A stretch of DNA of 64,000 nt from CAYUMU01 sp964445985 (GCA_964445985.1 CAYUMU010000018.1:19179-83178), one strand, 5' to 3'. Shown: positions 25,392-35,071, counted from the first letter of the stretch. A program made the numbers and translations. Notes: a model not told the origin generated them from the letters alone.

Positions 25392-25815
25392 GCTGCTGTT
25401 GTGGCTGTGCCTGCCGCTCGCCGCCACGTTGGGCTGCGGAGACGACCGCGCCACCGTGGAAGGCAAGGTGTTGCTGGACGGCCAGCCCCTTCCCTACGGC
25501 AGCGTGATGTTTCAGCCGCCCCACGGCCAGCCGGCTCGGGCCGATATTCGCCCCGACGGCACCTTCACCTTGCAAAGCCCCGAGGGTGAAGAAGGCACGC
25601 CCGTCGGCCTGAACCGGGTGCGCGTGAGCAGCTACACCACCCAAGACCCTCAAACCCAAGCCGAGGCCAAAAAGTTCGATCAGGAACTCCCCTTGGGCAA
25701 GTCCCTCATCCCCAAGCAGTACACCGATTTCGCCACCAGTGGCATCACCGTGGACGTTAAGCCCAACATGGCCCCCGTCGAATTGAATCTGAACAGCAAG
25801 CCGCAGGCTCCGTAG
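25375..25815 (+). CDS. Small lipoprotein of the DUF1559 pair
   Basis: 146 residues from the ATG at 25375, inside the end of the DUF1559 gene. The N-terminal hydrophobic stretch ends LAATLGC (lipobox). The body is a beta-rich carboxypeptidase-regulatory-like domain with VEGKVLLDGQPLPYGSV and IRPDGTFTL, typical of planctomycete lipoproteins paired with DUF1559 proteins. Co-translation is likely. The exact role is unknown. Confidence 0.85.
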   Translation: MRSSTKLLLWLCLPLAATLGCGDDRATVEGKVLLDGQPLPYGSVMFQPPHGQPARADIRPDGTFTLQSPEGEEGTPVGLNRVRVSSYTTQDPQTQAEAKKFDQELPLGKSLIPKQYTDFATSGITVDVKPNMAPVELNLNSKPQAP

Positions 25816-25821
25816 CGATCG

Positions 25822-26541
25822 TTATGGCAGCGGCGCAATTTCCGTGGTCGGCAGTTGCAGCGTGAACTGCGTCCCTTTGCCTGGCTCGCTCTGCACAAAA
25901 ATCCGGCCGCCGTGCGCTTCCAGGATCTTGCGCGTGGTGGGGAGCCCCAGCCCGGTGCCGCCCCCCTTGGTGGAAAAAAACGCCTCGAAAATGTGCGACA
26001 ACGTCTCGGCATTCATGCCGCGGCCAGTGTCGATCAAATCCACCGCCAGGCCCTCCGGCACGCGCCGCGTGCGCACTTCGATGGTGCCGCCCTCGGGCAT
26101 CGCCTGCTGCGCGTTCAAAATCAAATTCAGCACGGCGCTGCGAATTTGCTCCCGATCAATCAGCACCAGCGGCAAATTGGGATCGAGCAGCCGGACAATT
26201 TCGATGTTCGCCTCGCTGGCCTGCGGGGCGAAGAAATCCAGCACCTCTTCCAACAACCGGTTGATATTCACGGCCTCGCGCCGTAGCGGCCGCGGCCGGG
26301 CAAAACCCAAGAAGTCGTTGAGCAGACCGGTTAGCCGCGTGCATTCCTTCTGCACCCGCGCAATCCGCTCCAAAGCCCTCCGCTCCCGAGGCGTGGTCGC
26401 TTCGCTGAAATCTTCGGCCAACAGCTCGATGTTCAAACTGATGGTCGAAAGCGGGTTCTTGATTTCGTGAGCCAGGCCGCCCGCAAGCACCGCGATCTCG
26501 GTGTATTGAGCCCGAAGTTGGTCTTCACTGGGAGAGGACAT
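25822..26541 (-). CDS. Soluble sensor histidine kinase
   Basis: 239 residues from the ATG at 26539-26541. The H-box HEIKNPLSTI, the N-box LNLILNAQQAM, G1 DTGRGM, and G2 GTGLGL are all present. There is no membrane segment or recognisable sensor domain, and no response regulator lies next to it, so the partner is unknown. It converges with the lipoprotein gene 6 bases away and is separated from pnp by a hairpin. Confidence 0.85.
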   Translation of the reverse strand: MSSPSEDQLRAQYTEIAVLAGGLAHEIKNPLSTISLNIELLAEDFSEATTPRERRALERIARVQKECTRLTGLLNDFLGFARPRPLRREAVNINRLLEEVLDFFAPQASEANIEIVRLLDPNLPLVLIDREQIRSAVLNLILNAQQAMPEGGTIEVRTRRVPEGLAVDLIDTGRGMNAETLSHIFEAFFSTKGGGTGLGLPTTRKILEAHGGRIFVQSEPGKGTQFTLQLPTTEIAPLP

Positions 26542-26585
26542 AAAACGAACAGACTCTTGCCGGAAAGAATTTGCCGGTGACGAAA

Positions 26586-26619
26586 ACGACCATGCCCAGC
26601 AGAGTCTGGGCATGGTCGT
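26586..26619 (-). terminator. Hairpin after pnp
   Basis: ACGACCATGCCCAG (26586-26599) pairs with CTGGGCATGGTCGT (26606-26619) as a perfect 14-bp stem with a 6-base loop. Read on the minus strand, the stem's final T is followed by three more (TTTC), and on the plus strand seven T follow 3 bases later, so it could stop transcription in either direction. It lies 50-90 bases past the pnp stop. Confidence 0.65.
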
Positions 26620-26671
26620 CTGGTTTTTTTCCGATTGCTAACGAATCCGCGGGAGCGTCGCGAGGTTGCCG

Positions 26672-28852
26672 TTATTCGGCAGCACTGTCGCCAGCGCCTT
26701 CCGCGGCTTCGGTGGCGTTATCTTCGGTCGCTCCGCCCGCGGGCTGGCCGTTGCCGGCCGCTTCTTCGAGCTCGCGCTTGGCCACGCGGTGGCTGAGCTT
26801 CACGCGATTCTGCTCGTCGATGGCGATCACTTTCACGGCCAGGGGGTCACCCACCTTGCAGATGTCGTTCACGCTCTTCACAAAGCCGTCGGAAAGCTCG
26901 CTGATATGGCACAAGCCGTCTTTGCCCGGCAGGATTTCGACAAACGCGCCGAAATCTTTGATGCTGGTCACGCGGCCATGATAGATGCGACCCACCTGCA
27001 CCGAAGCGGTCATGGCTTCGACCTGTTCCAAAGCCCTCTGCGCGCCCTCGGCGTTGTCGCTGGCAATGGTCACGGTGCCGTCGTCGTCCACGTCGATGGT
27101 CACGCCGCAGGTTTCTTGAATGCTGCGGATCATCTTGCCGCCGGGACCGATCAGCAGGCCGATCTTTTCCGGATGGATATGGGTTTGCAGCAACCGCGGA
27201 GCAAAGCTGGAAATCTCCGCGTTGGGCCGCGGAATGGCCGACAGCATTTTCCGCAGAATTTCAATCCGGGCTTCGCGCGATTGATCGAGCGTGGCCGCGA
27301 TGATTTCTTCGCTGATGCCGTCGATCTTGAGATCGAGCTGGATGCCGGTGATGCCGCGCTGGGTGCCGGCCACCTTGAAATCCATGTCGCCAAAGTGGTC
27401 TTCGTCGCCAATGATGTCGGTGAGCAGCATCCACTTGTCGTCCGACTCTTTCACCAGGCCCACGGAAATTCCGGCGACCGGGTTGCTGATCGGCACGCCG
27501 GCCGCCATCAACCCCAGCGTGGCGCCGCAAACCGAAGCCATGCTGCTGGAACCGTTGGATTCCATGATGTCGGAAATGACCCGGATGGTGTAGGGGAAGG
27601 TGTCGGGGTCGGGCAGCACCGACTTCACGCTCCGTTCGGCCAAGGCCCCGTGGCCAAATTCGCGGCGGCCGGGACCCCGGATCGGGCGGCACTCGCCCAC
27701 CGAGAACGAGGGGAAGTAATAGTCCAGCATGAACTTCTTGCTGTACTCTTCCAGCAGACCGTCCACCCGCTGCTCATCGCGGCCGGTGCCCAAGGTCACG
27801 GTGATGAGCGCCTGGGTTTCGCCACGTTGGAAAATGGCCGAACCATGCACGCGGGGGAGCACGTCCACCTCGCACTCAATGGCTCGCAAGGTTTTGCCGT
27901 CGCGGCCGTCGGGGCGGGTGCCCGCCAGAATGAGGTCGCGAATCACCTTGGCTTCCAGGTCGTGCCAGCTCTTCTTGAAGGCCGCCACGTCCAGCGCGCC
28001 TTCGGCGGCCGGGTCGGGAATCAGCTCTTGCTGAACCCGATCGCGAAGCTGGCTGATCGCCTCCGCGCGCGCCTGCTTGCCGGGGGTTTGCTTCGTCTGC
28101 CGGAAAGCGTCGTAGTAACGCTCGCTGAGCAGGGCCAAAATGGGATCGGCCGGGGGCGCCTCGTACTGCGTTTTCTGCGGCTGGGCCTTCGCATATAGTT
28201 CGTTCTGCAGGTCGCACAGTTCGCGGACAATGCGGTGCGCTTCGCGAATGGCTTCGACCATTTCGGCCTCGGGCATTTCGCGGGCAAAGCCTTCGATCAT
28301 CATCACCGACTTGTGATTGCCGGCAATCACCAGATCAAGATCGCTTTCCTCCAGATCGTCTTGCGAGGGGAAAGGGATCAACTTGCCGTCCACGCGTCCC
28401 AGCCGCACGGCCGCCATCGGGCCGGCAAACGGAGTCGGCGACAGTCCCAGGCTGGCCGCCGCGGCGTTGATCGCCAACACGTCGCCATCTTGCTGGCGAT
28501 CGCTGGCCAGCACCATGCACTGCACCTGGACTTCGTCGCGGAACCACTCGGGAAACAGCGGCCGCAGGGGGCGATCGATCAGCCGGGAACTGAGCACCTC
28601 TTTAAGGGTGGGCCGGCCTTCGCGCTTGAGAAATCCACCCGGGAACTTGCCCGCCGCGGCCGAACGCTCGCGATAATCGCACGTCAGGGGGAAGAAATCG
28701 ATGCCAGGTCGGGCGGGGCCGGTGGCCGCGGCGGCAAACACCACCGTTTCACCGTATTGAACCAGGCAGCTTCCCGCCGCCTGTTTTGCCAACTGACCCG
28801 TCTCCATCGAAAAAGTGAGATCGCCGATCTGCTTTTCTACACGTACTTTCAA
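26672..28852 (-). CDS. pnp: Polyribonucleotide nucleotidyltransferase (PNPase)
   Basis: 726 residues from a TTG (28850-28852) after AGGATG. Two RNase PH-like domains run through most of the length (CDYRERS and RPIRGPGRREFGHGALAERS are landmarks). A KH domain (IGPGGKMIRSI) then leads into an S1 domain (YHGRVTSIKDFGAFVEI, GLCHISEL), followed by an acidic/Ala-rich tail. It degrades RNA 3' to 5' by phosphorolysis and, with rpsO, forms the widely conserved rpsO-pnp pair, here on one strand with a 414-base gap. Confidence 0.95.
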   Translation of the reverse strand: MKVRVEKQIGDLTFSMETGQLAKQAAGSCLVQYGETVVFAAAATGPARPGIDFFPLTCDYRERSAAAGKFPGGFLKREGRPTLKEVLSSRLIDRPLRPLFPEWFRDEVQVQCMVLASDRQQDGDVLAINAAAASLGLSPTPFAGPMAAVRLGRVDGKLIPFPSQDDLEESDLDLVIAGNHKSVMMIEGFAREMPEAEMVEAIREAHRIVRELCDLQNELYAKAQPQKTQYEAPPADPILALLSERYYDAFRQTKQTPGKQARAEAISQLRDRVQQELIPDPAAEGALDVAAFKKSWHDLEAKVIRDLILAGTRPDGRDGKTLRAIECEVDVLPRVHGSAIFQRGETQALITVTLGTGRDEQRVDGLLEEYSKKFMLDYYFPSFSVGECRPIRGPGRREFGHGALAERSVKSVLPDPDTFPYTIRVISDIMESNGSSSMASVCGATLGLMAAGVPISNPVAGISVGLVKESDDKWMLLTDIIGDEDHFGDMDFKVAGTQRGITGIQLDLKIDGISEEIIAATLDQSREARIEILRKMLSAIPRPNAEISSFAPRLLQTHIHPEKIGLLIGPGGKMIRSIQETCGVTIDVDDDGTVTIASDNAEGAQRALEQVEAMTASVQVGRIYHGRVTSIKDFGAFVEILPGKDGLCHISELSDGFVKSVNDICKVGDPLAVKVIAIDEQNRVKLSHRVAKRELEEAAGNGQPAGGATEDNATEAAEGAGDSAAE

Positions 28853-29266
28853 GGTCTTACATCCTGATGCTACCGCTCCCGACGAAAGTCCTCAAAACAT
28901 GCATTTTTGGGCGAGGGGCACATCGCCACGGAGAGAAGAGGCAGCAACTTTGAACAACGTAGCCAGGCGACCACGCATGGGCCGCCTGACTGCTCCACCT
29001 GGTCGCCTGTCAGCAGATACCAGGGCAGTTTCCAACGAACCATGAAGTTCGACGGGCGATGTTCAAAGTCGGGATGACGCCGTCTTAACAGCGGAAAAGG
29101 GTGCAGGCCCACAAGAATATGCGCAACCCGCCACAGTCCAGCGGCGTATCGGCCAAGTCACCGCGATCCGCGGCCCACCGGCCCCACTGCCAGACCAGCC
29201 GGCAGAAATGACCCTGGGGAGCTTCAGACCGGGGAACCCTTGAGAAACACCGGGCCAGTAGCCGCG
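28853..29266. other. 414-bp rpsO-pnp intergenic region
   Basis: Unusually long for this pair. No gene seen. In other bacteria this gap holds a processing stem-loop; several short GC-rich pairings are possible here, but none was clear enough to call. Confidence 0.5.
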
Positions 29267-29533
29267 TTACTTACGCAACTCCAACCGACGAATGATTTCC
29301 AGGTAGCGGTTCGGAGTGACGCGCTTCAAGTAGTCGAGCAACCGGCGACGGCGGCTCACCATGGCCAACAACCCGCGGCGGCTGGCATAGTCCTTCTTGT
29401 GCGACTGCATGTGCTCGGTCAGACGATTGATTCTGGTCGTCAGAATCGCGACCTGGACCTCGGGCGAACCCGTGTCGCTGTCATCGCGCCGGTAATCCGT
29501 AATTAACTCGCTCTTTCGCTCTTTCGTTATCAT
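29267..29533 (-). CDS. rpsO: 30S ribosomal protein S15
   Basis: 88 residues from the ATG at 29531-29533, the normal length. Landmarks are DTGSPEVQVAILTTRINRLTEH and SRRGLLAMVSRRRRLLDYL, the 16S rRNA-binding face of S15. It binds the central domain of 16S rRNA early in 30S assembly. A longer opening to 29593 is not supported by the family. It is upstream of pnp, which it usually accompanies. Confidence 0.95.
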   Translation of the reverse strand: MITKERKSELITDYRRDDSDTGSPEVQVAILTTRINRLTEHMQSHKKDYASRRGLLAMVSRRRRLLDYLKRVTPNRYLEIIRRLELRK

Positions 29534-29759
29534 CCGCGGCCGCAACCCTCTCCACGTTAGACGATCCCGCGCCTTTCCGCAGGGATGTGACACTCACCTG
29601 GAATGACCAGGACGTTCCTTCGGGAACTTGCCACGACACAACATAACCAAAATTCAGAAGCCTATAGTCTAGCGATCGAAAAAGGGCATGCAATGGGCAA
29701 AGATTGGGGATTCGCGGATTCGATATCTCGGACCCACCCATCGCCGCCGCCAAAATCGC

Positions 29760-30698
29760 TCACCCCCGACCCCTCTCCCCGGAAATACCAGGGAGAGGGG
29801 AGCAAAGGGGTTCGCAATGACTCGGATTCGCTCCCACGGCCAAACCGTCGGTACTGCCAGCAACGCCAGCGGCATGGGCGCCCTGTCGAGTCACTGCCCC
29901 GGCCGATCCGCCTGGCATGTCGCGGTCTTTGGGTAGTCGCGTCGCCGGCCGTTCCCAATTGCGATCGACCAAACCGCACCAGAACAATTGCCAGATCGCC
30001 TTCCAAGCGTCGCGAGGACCGATCTTCTTCCCCTCCTTCCAACTGCGATGGGCGTAACCGATCGGCACTTCGCAAATCCGTGCCCCCGCCTGAGCCAGCC
30101 GGCAAGTTAGTTCGGGCTCGATGGTGAACGTGCGGCTCCGTAGCGACAACCGCTGGAGCACGTCGGCGCGGACCATCTTGTAGCACGTTTCCATGTCGGT
30201 CAGCTCCAAACCGGCCACGGTGTTGGTGGCCGAGGTGAGCGTGTGATTGACCACCCAGTGCCACCAAGGGCTCGTCCAGTCGCCCCCGCGGGGAAATCGC
30301 GTGCCAAACGCGGCGTCGGCCTCGCCCGCCAGCAAGGGCTCAAGCAAGGCCGGCAAATCGGCCGGGTTGTATTCCAGGTCGGCGTCTTGAACCACCGCCA
30401 CGTCGCCCGTCATGCGCTTGATCGCCGTGCGCACGGCCGCCCCTTTTCCTAGATTGCGCCGATGCTGCAATGCCCGCAAACGTGGCTCCAGTTCCTCCAG
30501 TCTTTGCAATACGCGCCAACTGCCATCGCTCGATCCGTCGTCAACCGCCAGAATTTCTAACTCCAGGGGGAGTTTCACGTCCAAAAGTCGCGCCAGGATG
30601 GTATCGAGTGTATGTTCTTCATTGAACACGGGAATCAGCACGCTCAATCGGCGCAGCCGTCTCGCCCCGCCGGCACAAGACGATTCGGCGTTGATCAT
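29760..30698 (-). CDS. Family 2 glycosyltransferase (dolichol-phosphate mannosyltransferase-like)
   Basis: 312 residues from the ATG at 30696-30698. The GT-A start LSVLIPVFNEEHTLD, the VDDGSSDGS nucleotide-sugar motif, QDADLEY (DxD) and a later acceptor-side section (TDMETCYKM) match DPG-synthase-like GT2 enzymes that charge a polyprenyl phosphate or glycosylate lipids. No membrane segments are visible after the catalytic domain. The last 12-15 residues (PLPGISGERGRG) are encoded by a dispersed palindrome at 29770-29800, and the stop follows it directly, so the natural C-terminus was probably replaced. Confidence 0.87.
   Translation of the reverse strand: MINAESSCAGGARRLRRLSVLIPVFNEEHTLDTILARLLDVKLPLELEILAVDDGSSDGSWRVLQRLEELEPRLRALQHRRNLGKGAAVRTAIKRMTGDVAVVQDADLEYNPADLPALLEPLLAGEADAAFGTRFPRGGDWTSPWWHWVVNHTLTSATNTVAGLELTDMETCYKMVRADVLQRLSLRSRTFTIEPELTCRLAQAGARICEVPIGYAHRSWKEGKKIGPRDAWKAIWQLFWCGLVDRNWERPATRLPKDRDMPGGSAGAVTRQGAHAAGVAGSTDGLAVGANPSHCEPLCSPLPGISGERGRG
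29770..29800. repeat. CCCCTCTCCC palindrome ending the glycosyltransferase gene
   Basis: CCCCTCTCCC (29770-29779) pairs with GGGAGAGGGG (29791-29800). The same family is at 15998-16022, with shared GGAAATACC loop sequence. Confidence 0.75.
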
Positions 30699-30903
30699 GA
30701 ACAGAATCCTTCCACCAAGATGTGGCTGTTGCCCCCGGGCGCCCAGGGGAACCCCGGTTCCGCGGCGCGCCTTTGCGAACAAACGAATTCGACGTTGATC
30801 ACGCGGCAACGCGACGACGCTTTACAGTTCTACCAGCTTTCTTCATACTACTCAGCCGATTTCGAATCGGCGGGGGTGCGGAAGCGGAAGGAGCAGGCAC
30901 GCG

Positions 30904-31719
30904 ATGCAGCGATTGTCGGTCAATGAGATCACCACGTTTCGGTGGTCGTTTGAAGAAGACGTCGCCCAATACGCGGCCGCCGGCTTTACCGCTATCGGCG
31001 TGTGGCGGCAAAAACTCTCCGACTACGGCGTCGATCGAGCCGTGGAACTGCTCCGCCAACACCGCCTGACCGTTTCCAACTTTTGTTGGGCTGGCGGATT
31101 CACCGGCAGCGATGGCCGCACCTTTCGCGAAAGCATGGGCGACGCCATCGAGGCCATCCAAACCGCCGGACGCCTCCGAGCCAAATGCCTGGTGGTTTAC
31201 ACCGGCGCCCGCGCGGGGCACACCTCCAACCACGCCCGCCGCCTCATCCACACCGCCCTCAGCGAGCTGCTCCCCATTGCCGAAGAATTTGGCGTGGACC
31301 TGGCGCTCGAACCCATGCACCCCGGCTGCGCAAGCGACTGGACCTTTCTGACCACCCTCGAAGACACCCTCGCCATTCTCGACGGCATTCCCAGCCCTCA
31401 TATCAAACTGGTGTTCGATACCTACCACTTGGGCTTCCATCCGTGCGCCATCGACCAGATTGAAAAGATCGTGGATCGCGTGGCGGTGGTTCACCTGGGC
31501 GACGGCAAAGCGCCCCCCCAAAGCGAACAAAACCGCTGCCCGCTGGGCGAAGGCGAAATCCCCCTGGCCGAAATCGTGAAGCGGTTCTTGGCCGCCGGCT
31601 ACCAGGGCTACTTCGATATTGAACTGATCGGCGAAGAACTGGAAAACGACAATTACCGGGAACTGCTCGCCAAGTCGAAACGGGCCGCAACGCGGCTGAT
31701 CGCTGGCTACGCCGACTAA
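30904..31719 (+). CDS. Sugar phosphate isomerase/epimerase family protein (AP endonuclease 2 fold)
   Basis: 271 residues. A TIM barrel with the metal ligands typical of xylose isomerase-like/EndoIV-fold enzymes: ALEPMHPGC (Glu), VFDTYHLGF (Asp and His), VVHLGDG (His and Asp) and a late FDIELIGEE (Glu). The substrate is not evident; planctomycetes carry many of these for sugar and inositol breakdown. It is a single gene, divergent from the glycosyltransferase. Confidence 0.88.
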   Translation: MQRLSVNEITTFRWSFEEDVAQYAAAGFTAIGVWRQKLSDYGVDRAVELLRQHRLTVSNFCWAGGFTGSDGRTFRESMGDAIEAIQTAGRLRAKCLVVYTGARAGHTSNHARRLIHTALSELLPIAEEFGVDLALEPMHPGCASDWTFLTTLEDTLAILDGIPSPHIKLVFDTYHLGFHPCAIDQIEKIVDRVAVVHLGDGKAPPQSEQNRCPLGEGEIPLAEIVKRFLAAGYQGYFDIELIGEELENDNYRELLAKSKRAATRLIAGYAD

Positions 31720-32045
31720 GCCCACCCGCAACCAGCCCGCCCTCGCGGGTCACGGCTCAGCCTTGGCAAAGAATATCGAAGAGCTTGCCGCATTTTTTGC
31801 TTAGAACCAGCGCAACCGCCGCGAAGTTCATGGTCGGACCCACGTTGTGCCCCGGCCCATGCACAGCGGGTCAGGCTTCGCGGCCGAGTGCAAGCGGGCC
31901 TAAGCGAGCCTATCCAATTATTCCCTCGCCCCTCGCGGGAGAGGGAGTCATTGGATAGGCTCTAAGGTAATCGCTCCGCCCAGCGCCGCTCTGGCCGCTT
32001 GATTTGCGTCCGGCCTTTTACTGTCCATTTGATGAGCGATAAGCC
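31720..32045. other. 326-bp intergenic region with repeat
   Basis: No gene seen. It contains GAGCCTATCC repeat copy 2 at 31906-31962, 84 bases before the transglutaminase-like gene, and a short CCCGCC.TCGCGGG pairing just after 31730. Confidence 0.55.
31906..31962. repeat. GAGCCTATCC palindromic repeat, copy 2
   Basis: GAGCCTATCC (31906-31915) and GGATAGGCTC (31953-31962) bound a CCCTCGCCCCTCGCGGGAGAGGGAG core. This shorter copy lacks the CAGGGTTCT arm found in copies 1 and 3. Confidence 0.85.
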
Positions 32046-32861
32046 ATGTTGATTCGCGTTGGTTGCGATATTGCGTTCACTTTTCCCGAGCCCACCGCGC
32101 TGATTTTGATGCTCAGTTTGCATCCTTCGCGGGCTCCCACGGTTCGCCAGTGGGAGAACCTGCGAACGGAGCCGCTGGTGCCTATTTCGCAGTACTACGA
32201 CATGTATGGCAACTATTGCGGCCGCGCGGTGGTGCCCGCGGGGCATGTGAGATTCCTGAATAGTGCCGTGGTTACCGATAGCGGGTTGCCCGACCTGCAG
32301 GCGTGGGACGCCCAGCAGGTGAACGTGCAAGATTTGCCGCAAGACGTGCTGCACTACCTGTTGGCCAGTCGCTACTGCGAGGTGGATAGCGAGCTGAAGG
32401 ACATCGCCTGGGCTACATTTGCTGGCACCCAGGCAGGCTGGCCGCGGGTGCAAGCCGTGTGTGATTTTGTGCATCGGCATATTCGGTTTGACTACCAGCA
32501 GGCGCGGTCCAACCGCACGGCTCTCGGGGCCTATCGCGACCGGACTGGCGTGTGCCGCGACTACATGCACCTGGCGATTACCTTTTGCCGGTGTTTGAAT
32601 GTGCCTGCTCGCTACTGCACGGGCTACCTGGGCGATATCGGCGTGCCGCGCGCGGCCGCGCCGATGGATTTTAGCGCCTGGTTCGAGGTGTTTTTGGGAG
32701 GGCAATGGTATGCCTTCGATGCCAGGAATAACACGCCGCGGATTGGCCGGGTGCTGATGGCGCGGGGACGCGACGCGGCCGATGTGGCCATCACCACCAC
32801 GTTTGGCGTGAACCAGCTGCAGTCGTTCCAGGTGTGGACGGAAGAAATACCCGAAGGGTGA
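32046..32861 (+). CDS. Transglutaminase-like protein
   Basis: 271 residues. The C-terminal half carries the transglutaminase-like core: catalytic Cys in GVCRDYMHLA and the Asp in WYAFDARNN. The position where the catalytic His would be expected reads Ser in APMDFSAWFEVFL. I recall this Ser in some homologues, but cannot confirm it. The N-terminal half is a beta domain typical of bacterial transglutaminase-like proteins with an unknown role (often near peptidases or tail proteins). It stands alone here. Confidence 0.82.
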   Translation: MLIRVGCDIAFTFPEPTALILMLSLHPSRAPTVRQWENLRTEPLVPISQYYDMYGNYCGRAVVPAGHVRFLNSAVVTDSGLPDLQAWDAQQVNVQDLPQDVLHYLLASRYCEVDSELKDIAWATFAGTQAGWPRVQAVCDFVHRHIRFDYQQARSNRTALGAYRDRTGVCRDYMHLAITFCRCLNVPARYCTGYLGDIGVPRAAAPMDFSAWFEVFLGGQWYAFDARNNTPRIGRVLMARGRDAADVAITTTFGVNQLQSFQVWTEEIPEG

Positions 32862-32959
32862 CGGCCGGCGACGGGTGCTTCGCTGGGGCGGAGGACCTTT
32901 CGCCCGTGTCTGGGAAGCAACCGGCAATCACGCTGCCACTTATCACCATGAACGCGCCG

Positions 32960-34012
32960 CTATTGCGGCGGCGAAACGCCCAGCGAAGCCGCGAAGTCGG
33001 TCAGGGCTTTCCAGTTGCCATCGTCCATGGGGATACCTTGGGCGGTGCGCTGGGCCAGGGCTCGTTGTTCGGGATCGCCCGGCAACAGGATCTCGTTCAC
33101 GCCGTCGATGCGAGGGCAACCTCGGACAAAGCTTTCCAGGCCGGCCACTTCCTGGGTGAAATGGTCCTGGCCGCCGCCCAATTGGGCCGTGTCGAAGACC
33201 TGCATGAATATGCAATTACCATTCTGATTGATGGGCACCTCGCGAATGCACACGCCGCCGGAGAGCGCGCCGGCGAAGATCTCGACCATGAGCCCCAGGC
33301 CAAAGCCCTTGTAGGCTTGGTCGCCGCCCATGGGTCGGATGGTGCCGGGCGGAGTTCCGTAGAGGGAGTTGGGGTCGGTGGTGGGCTGGCCTTCGCTGTC
33401 GAGCAGCCAGCCTTCGGGGCATGGCTGGCCGGCGATTTTTTTGACGCGGACCTTGCCTTCGGCGGTGGCGCTGGTGCCAAAGTCGAGCAGCAGGGTGTGG
33501 TCGCCCGAAGGGACGCCGATGGCGAGCGGATTGGTGCCGAGCCGGGGCGCTTTTCCGCCGGGCGGGGCCACGCGGCGGGAGTGACCGTGGGTGTTGACCA
33601 TGACCATCGAAACCATGCCGGCGTCGGCCGCCATTTCGCAGTATTCGCCCAACCGGCCGGAATGGCTGCAATGGATGAGGGTGCCAACGCAGACGCCGGT
33701 TTCCTTGGCCTTTTCGATCATGCGCCGCATGAGCCGCTGGGCCTGGGTTTGGCCGAAGCCCCAGCCGCCATCGACGCTAATAATGGAGGGCGTTTCGTTG
33801 ATCACCGTGAAAGGAGCCCCGGCGACGACTTCGCCCTTGGCGAGGGTTTCGAGATAGTAGGGAATCCGCATGACGCCATGGGAATCGTGGCCGCGGAGGT
33901 TGGCGTTGACGAGGCTCTCGCCGACCAGCGCCGCCTCCTCGGAACCCACGCCGCCGGCCGCGAGCAATTGAGTGGCAAAGTCTTTCAAGACCTCGGGCGC
34001 AAGGCTAGGCAT
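32960..34012 (-). CDS. Ldh/malate-lactate dehydrogenase family oxidoreductase
   Basis: 350 residues from the ATG at 34010-34012, with GAGGA about 10 bases upstream. Family signatures are NANLRGHDSHGVMRIPYY, GTLIHCSHSGRLGEYC, and APRLGTNPLAIGVP. These NAD(P)H-dependent dehydrogenases (type-2 malate/L-lactate dehydrogenase fold, also ureidoglycolate and delta1-piperideine enzymes) reduce 2-keto acids. The exact substrate cannot be set here. It converges with the transglutaminase gene and has no pathway neighbours. Confidence 0.88.
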   Translation of the reverse strand: MPSLAPEVLKDFATQLLAAGGVGSEEAALVGESLVNANLRGHDSHGVMRIPYYLETLAKGEVVAGAPFTVINETPSIISVDGGWGFGQTQAQRLMRRMIEKAKETGVCVGTLIHCSHSGRLGEYCEMAADAGMVSMVMVNTHGHSRRVAPPGGKAPRLGTNPLAIGVPSGDHTLLLDFGTSATAEGKVRVKKIAGQPCPEGWLLDSEGQPTTDPNSLYGTPPGTIRPMGGDQAYKGFGLGLMVEIFAGALSGGVCIREVPINQNGNCIFMQVFDTAQLGGGQDHFTQEVAGLESFVRGCPRIDGVNEILLPGDPEQRALAQRTAQGIPMDDGNWKALTDFAASLGVSPPQ

Positions 34013-34212
34013 CGCAGGAAATCCTCGGGGGCAACGGTGTTCGTTCAATCGCTCGACTACATTCGGCTCCAGATTCTGCTACGGTAACACCGCGTGAACG
34101 GCCGGGCAACTCGGCAGAGCCAACGCGATTGGTGTAGCCGGGTTGCGTTCAGGCACGGTAAACTACCACCCCCCTGATGCAAGTTCGGCCCGCAGGAGCG
34201 TGGGATTAGGTC

Positions 34213-34899
34213 ATGGAGTTTTCGCTACACCGCGCTCTGAAGGAGCATTACGCCGGTCCCGACGCCCTGACCGAGGTGCCGCTGGCCGGGTATCGCGTGG
34301 ACGCGGTGCGCCCCAACCTGTTGATCGAAATCCAGCACGGCTCGCTGGGGGCCATTCGCCAGAAAATTGCTCGGCTGGTGGAATCGCACAACGTGCTGGT
34401 GGTGAAGCCGGTGGTGATGCGAAAAACATTGGTGCAGCAAACGCGGCGCGGTGGCGACGTGCGGTCGCGGCGGCTCAGCCCTAAGCGGGGGCAACTCTGC
34501 GACGTCTTTCAGGACCTGGTTCACTTCACGCAGGTGTTCCCGCATCCGCGGTTGACGCTGGAAGTGGCGCTGGTGGAAGTCGAGGAATGGCGTTACCCGG
34601 GCCATGGTCGGCGGCGGCGCCGGCGGGTGAACGACTTCCAGGTGGAAGACCAACGCCTGGTGCAAATCCATCAAACGCACGTTGTGCGGCAGGCGGCCGA
34701 CTTGCTCACGTTGCTGGGCGCGCCGCTGCCCGCCACGTTTCATACCGGCGAACTGGCCGAACTGCTGAACATTCCCCGCTGGCTGGCGCAGAAGGTGGCC
34801 TACTGCCTGCGGGAAGCGGGGGCGGTCGAAGCGGTTGGCAAGCAGGGCAACGCCTGGGTGTACCGGTTGCCCAAGCGGCGGCGGAAACGCGTGGCTTAG
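34213..34899 (+). CDS. Conserved hypothetical, nuclease-like N-terminus plus winged-helix C-terminus
   Basis: 228 residues. The first half (EFSLHRALKEHYAG, then RVDAVRPNLLIEIQHGSLGAI) looks like a restriction-endonuclease-like (PD-(D/E)xK) core with D..EIQ. A basic middle section (GHGRRRRRRVNDFQVEDQRL) follows. The C-terminal third (FHTGELAELLNIPRWLAQKVAYCLREAGAV) resembles a winged-helix domain. I recall similar proteins in planctomycetes but no defined function. DNA repair or DNA processing is inference. Confidence 0.65.
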   Translation: MEFSLHRALKEHYAGPDALTEVPLAGYRVDAVRPNLLIEIQHGSLGAIRQKIARLVESHNVLVVKPVVMRKTLVQQTRRGGDVRSRRLSPKRGQLCDVFQDLVHFTQVFPHPRLTLEVALVEVEEWRYPGHGRRRRRRVNDFQVEDQRLVQIHQTHVVRQAADLLTLLGAPLPATFHTGELAELLNIPRWLAQKVAYCLREAGAVEAVGKQGNAWVYRLPKRRRKRVA

Positions 34900-35071
34900 C
34901 GAGGGGCACTCCGACTTTGCGACATGGCGTTGTATCGCAGGCCTTGGCGCGCTGGTTATCATGAACCGGCTGTGGCTGCCTGGCGCCTTGGCCCCGCGCC
35001 CGGTCGGAAACAGCCACTGCCTTCTGCCCGAACGAGTCGCCTCCGAGGTAGTGTTCTTGCGAGAATTGCTC

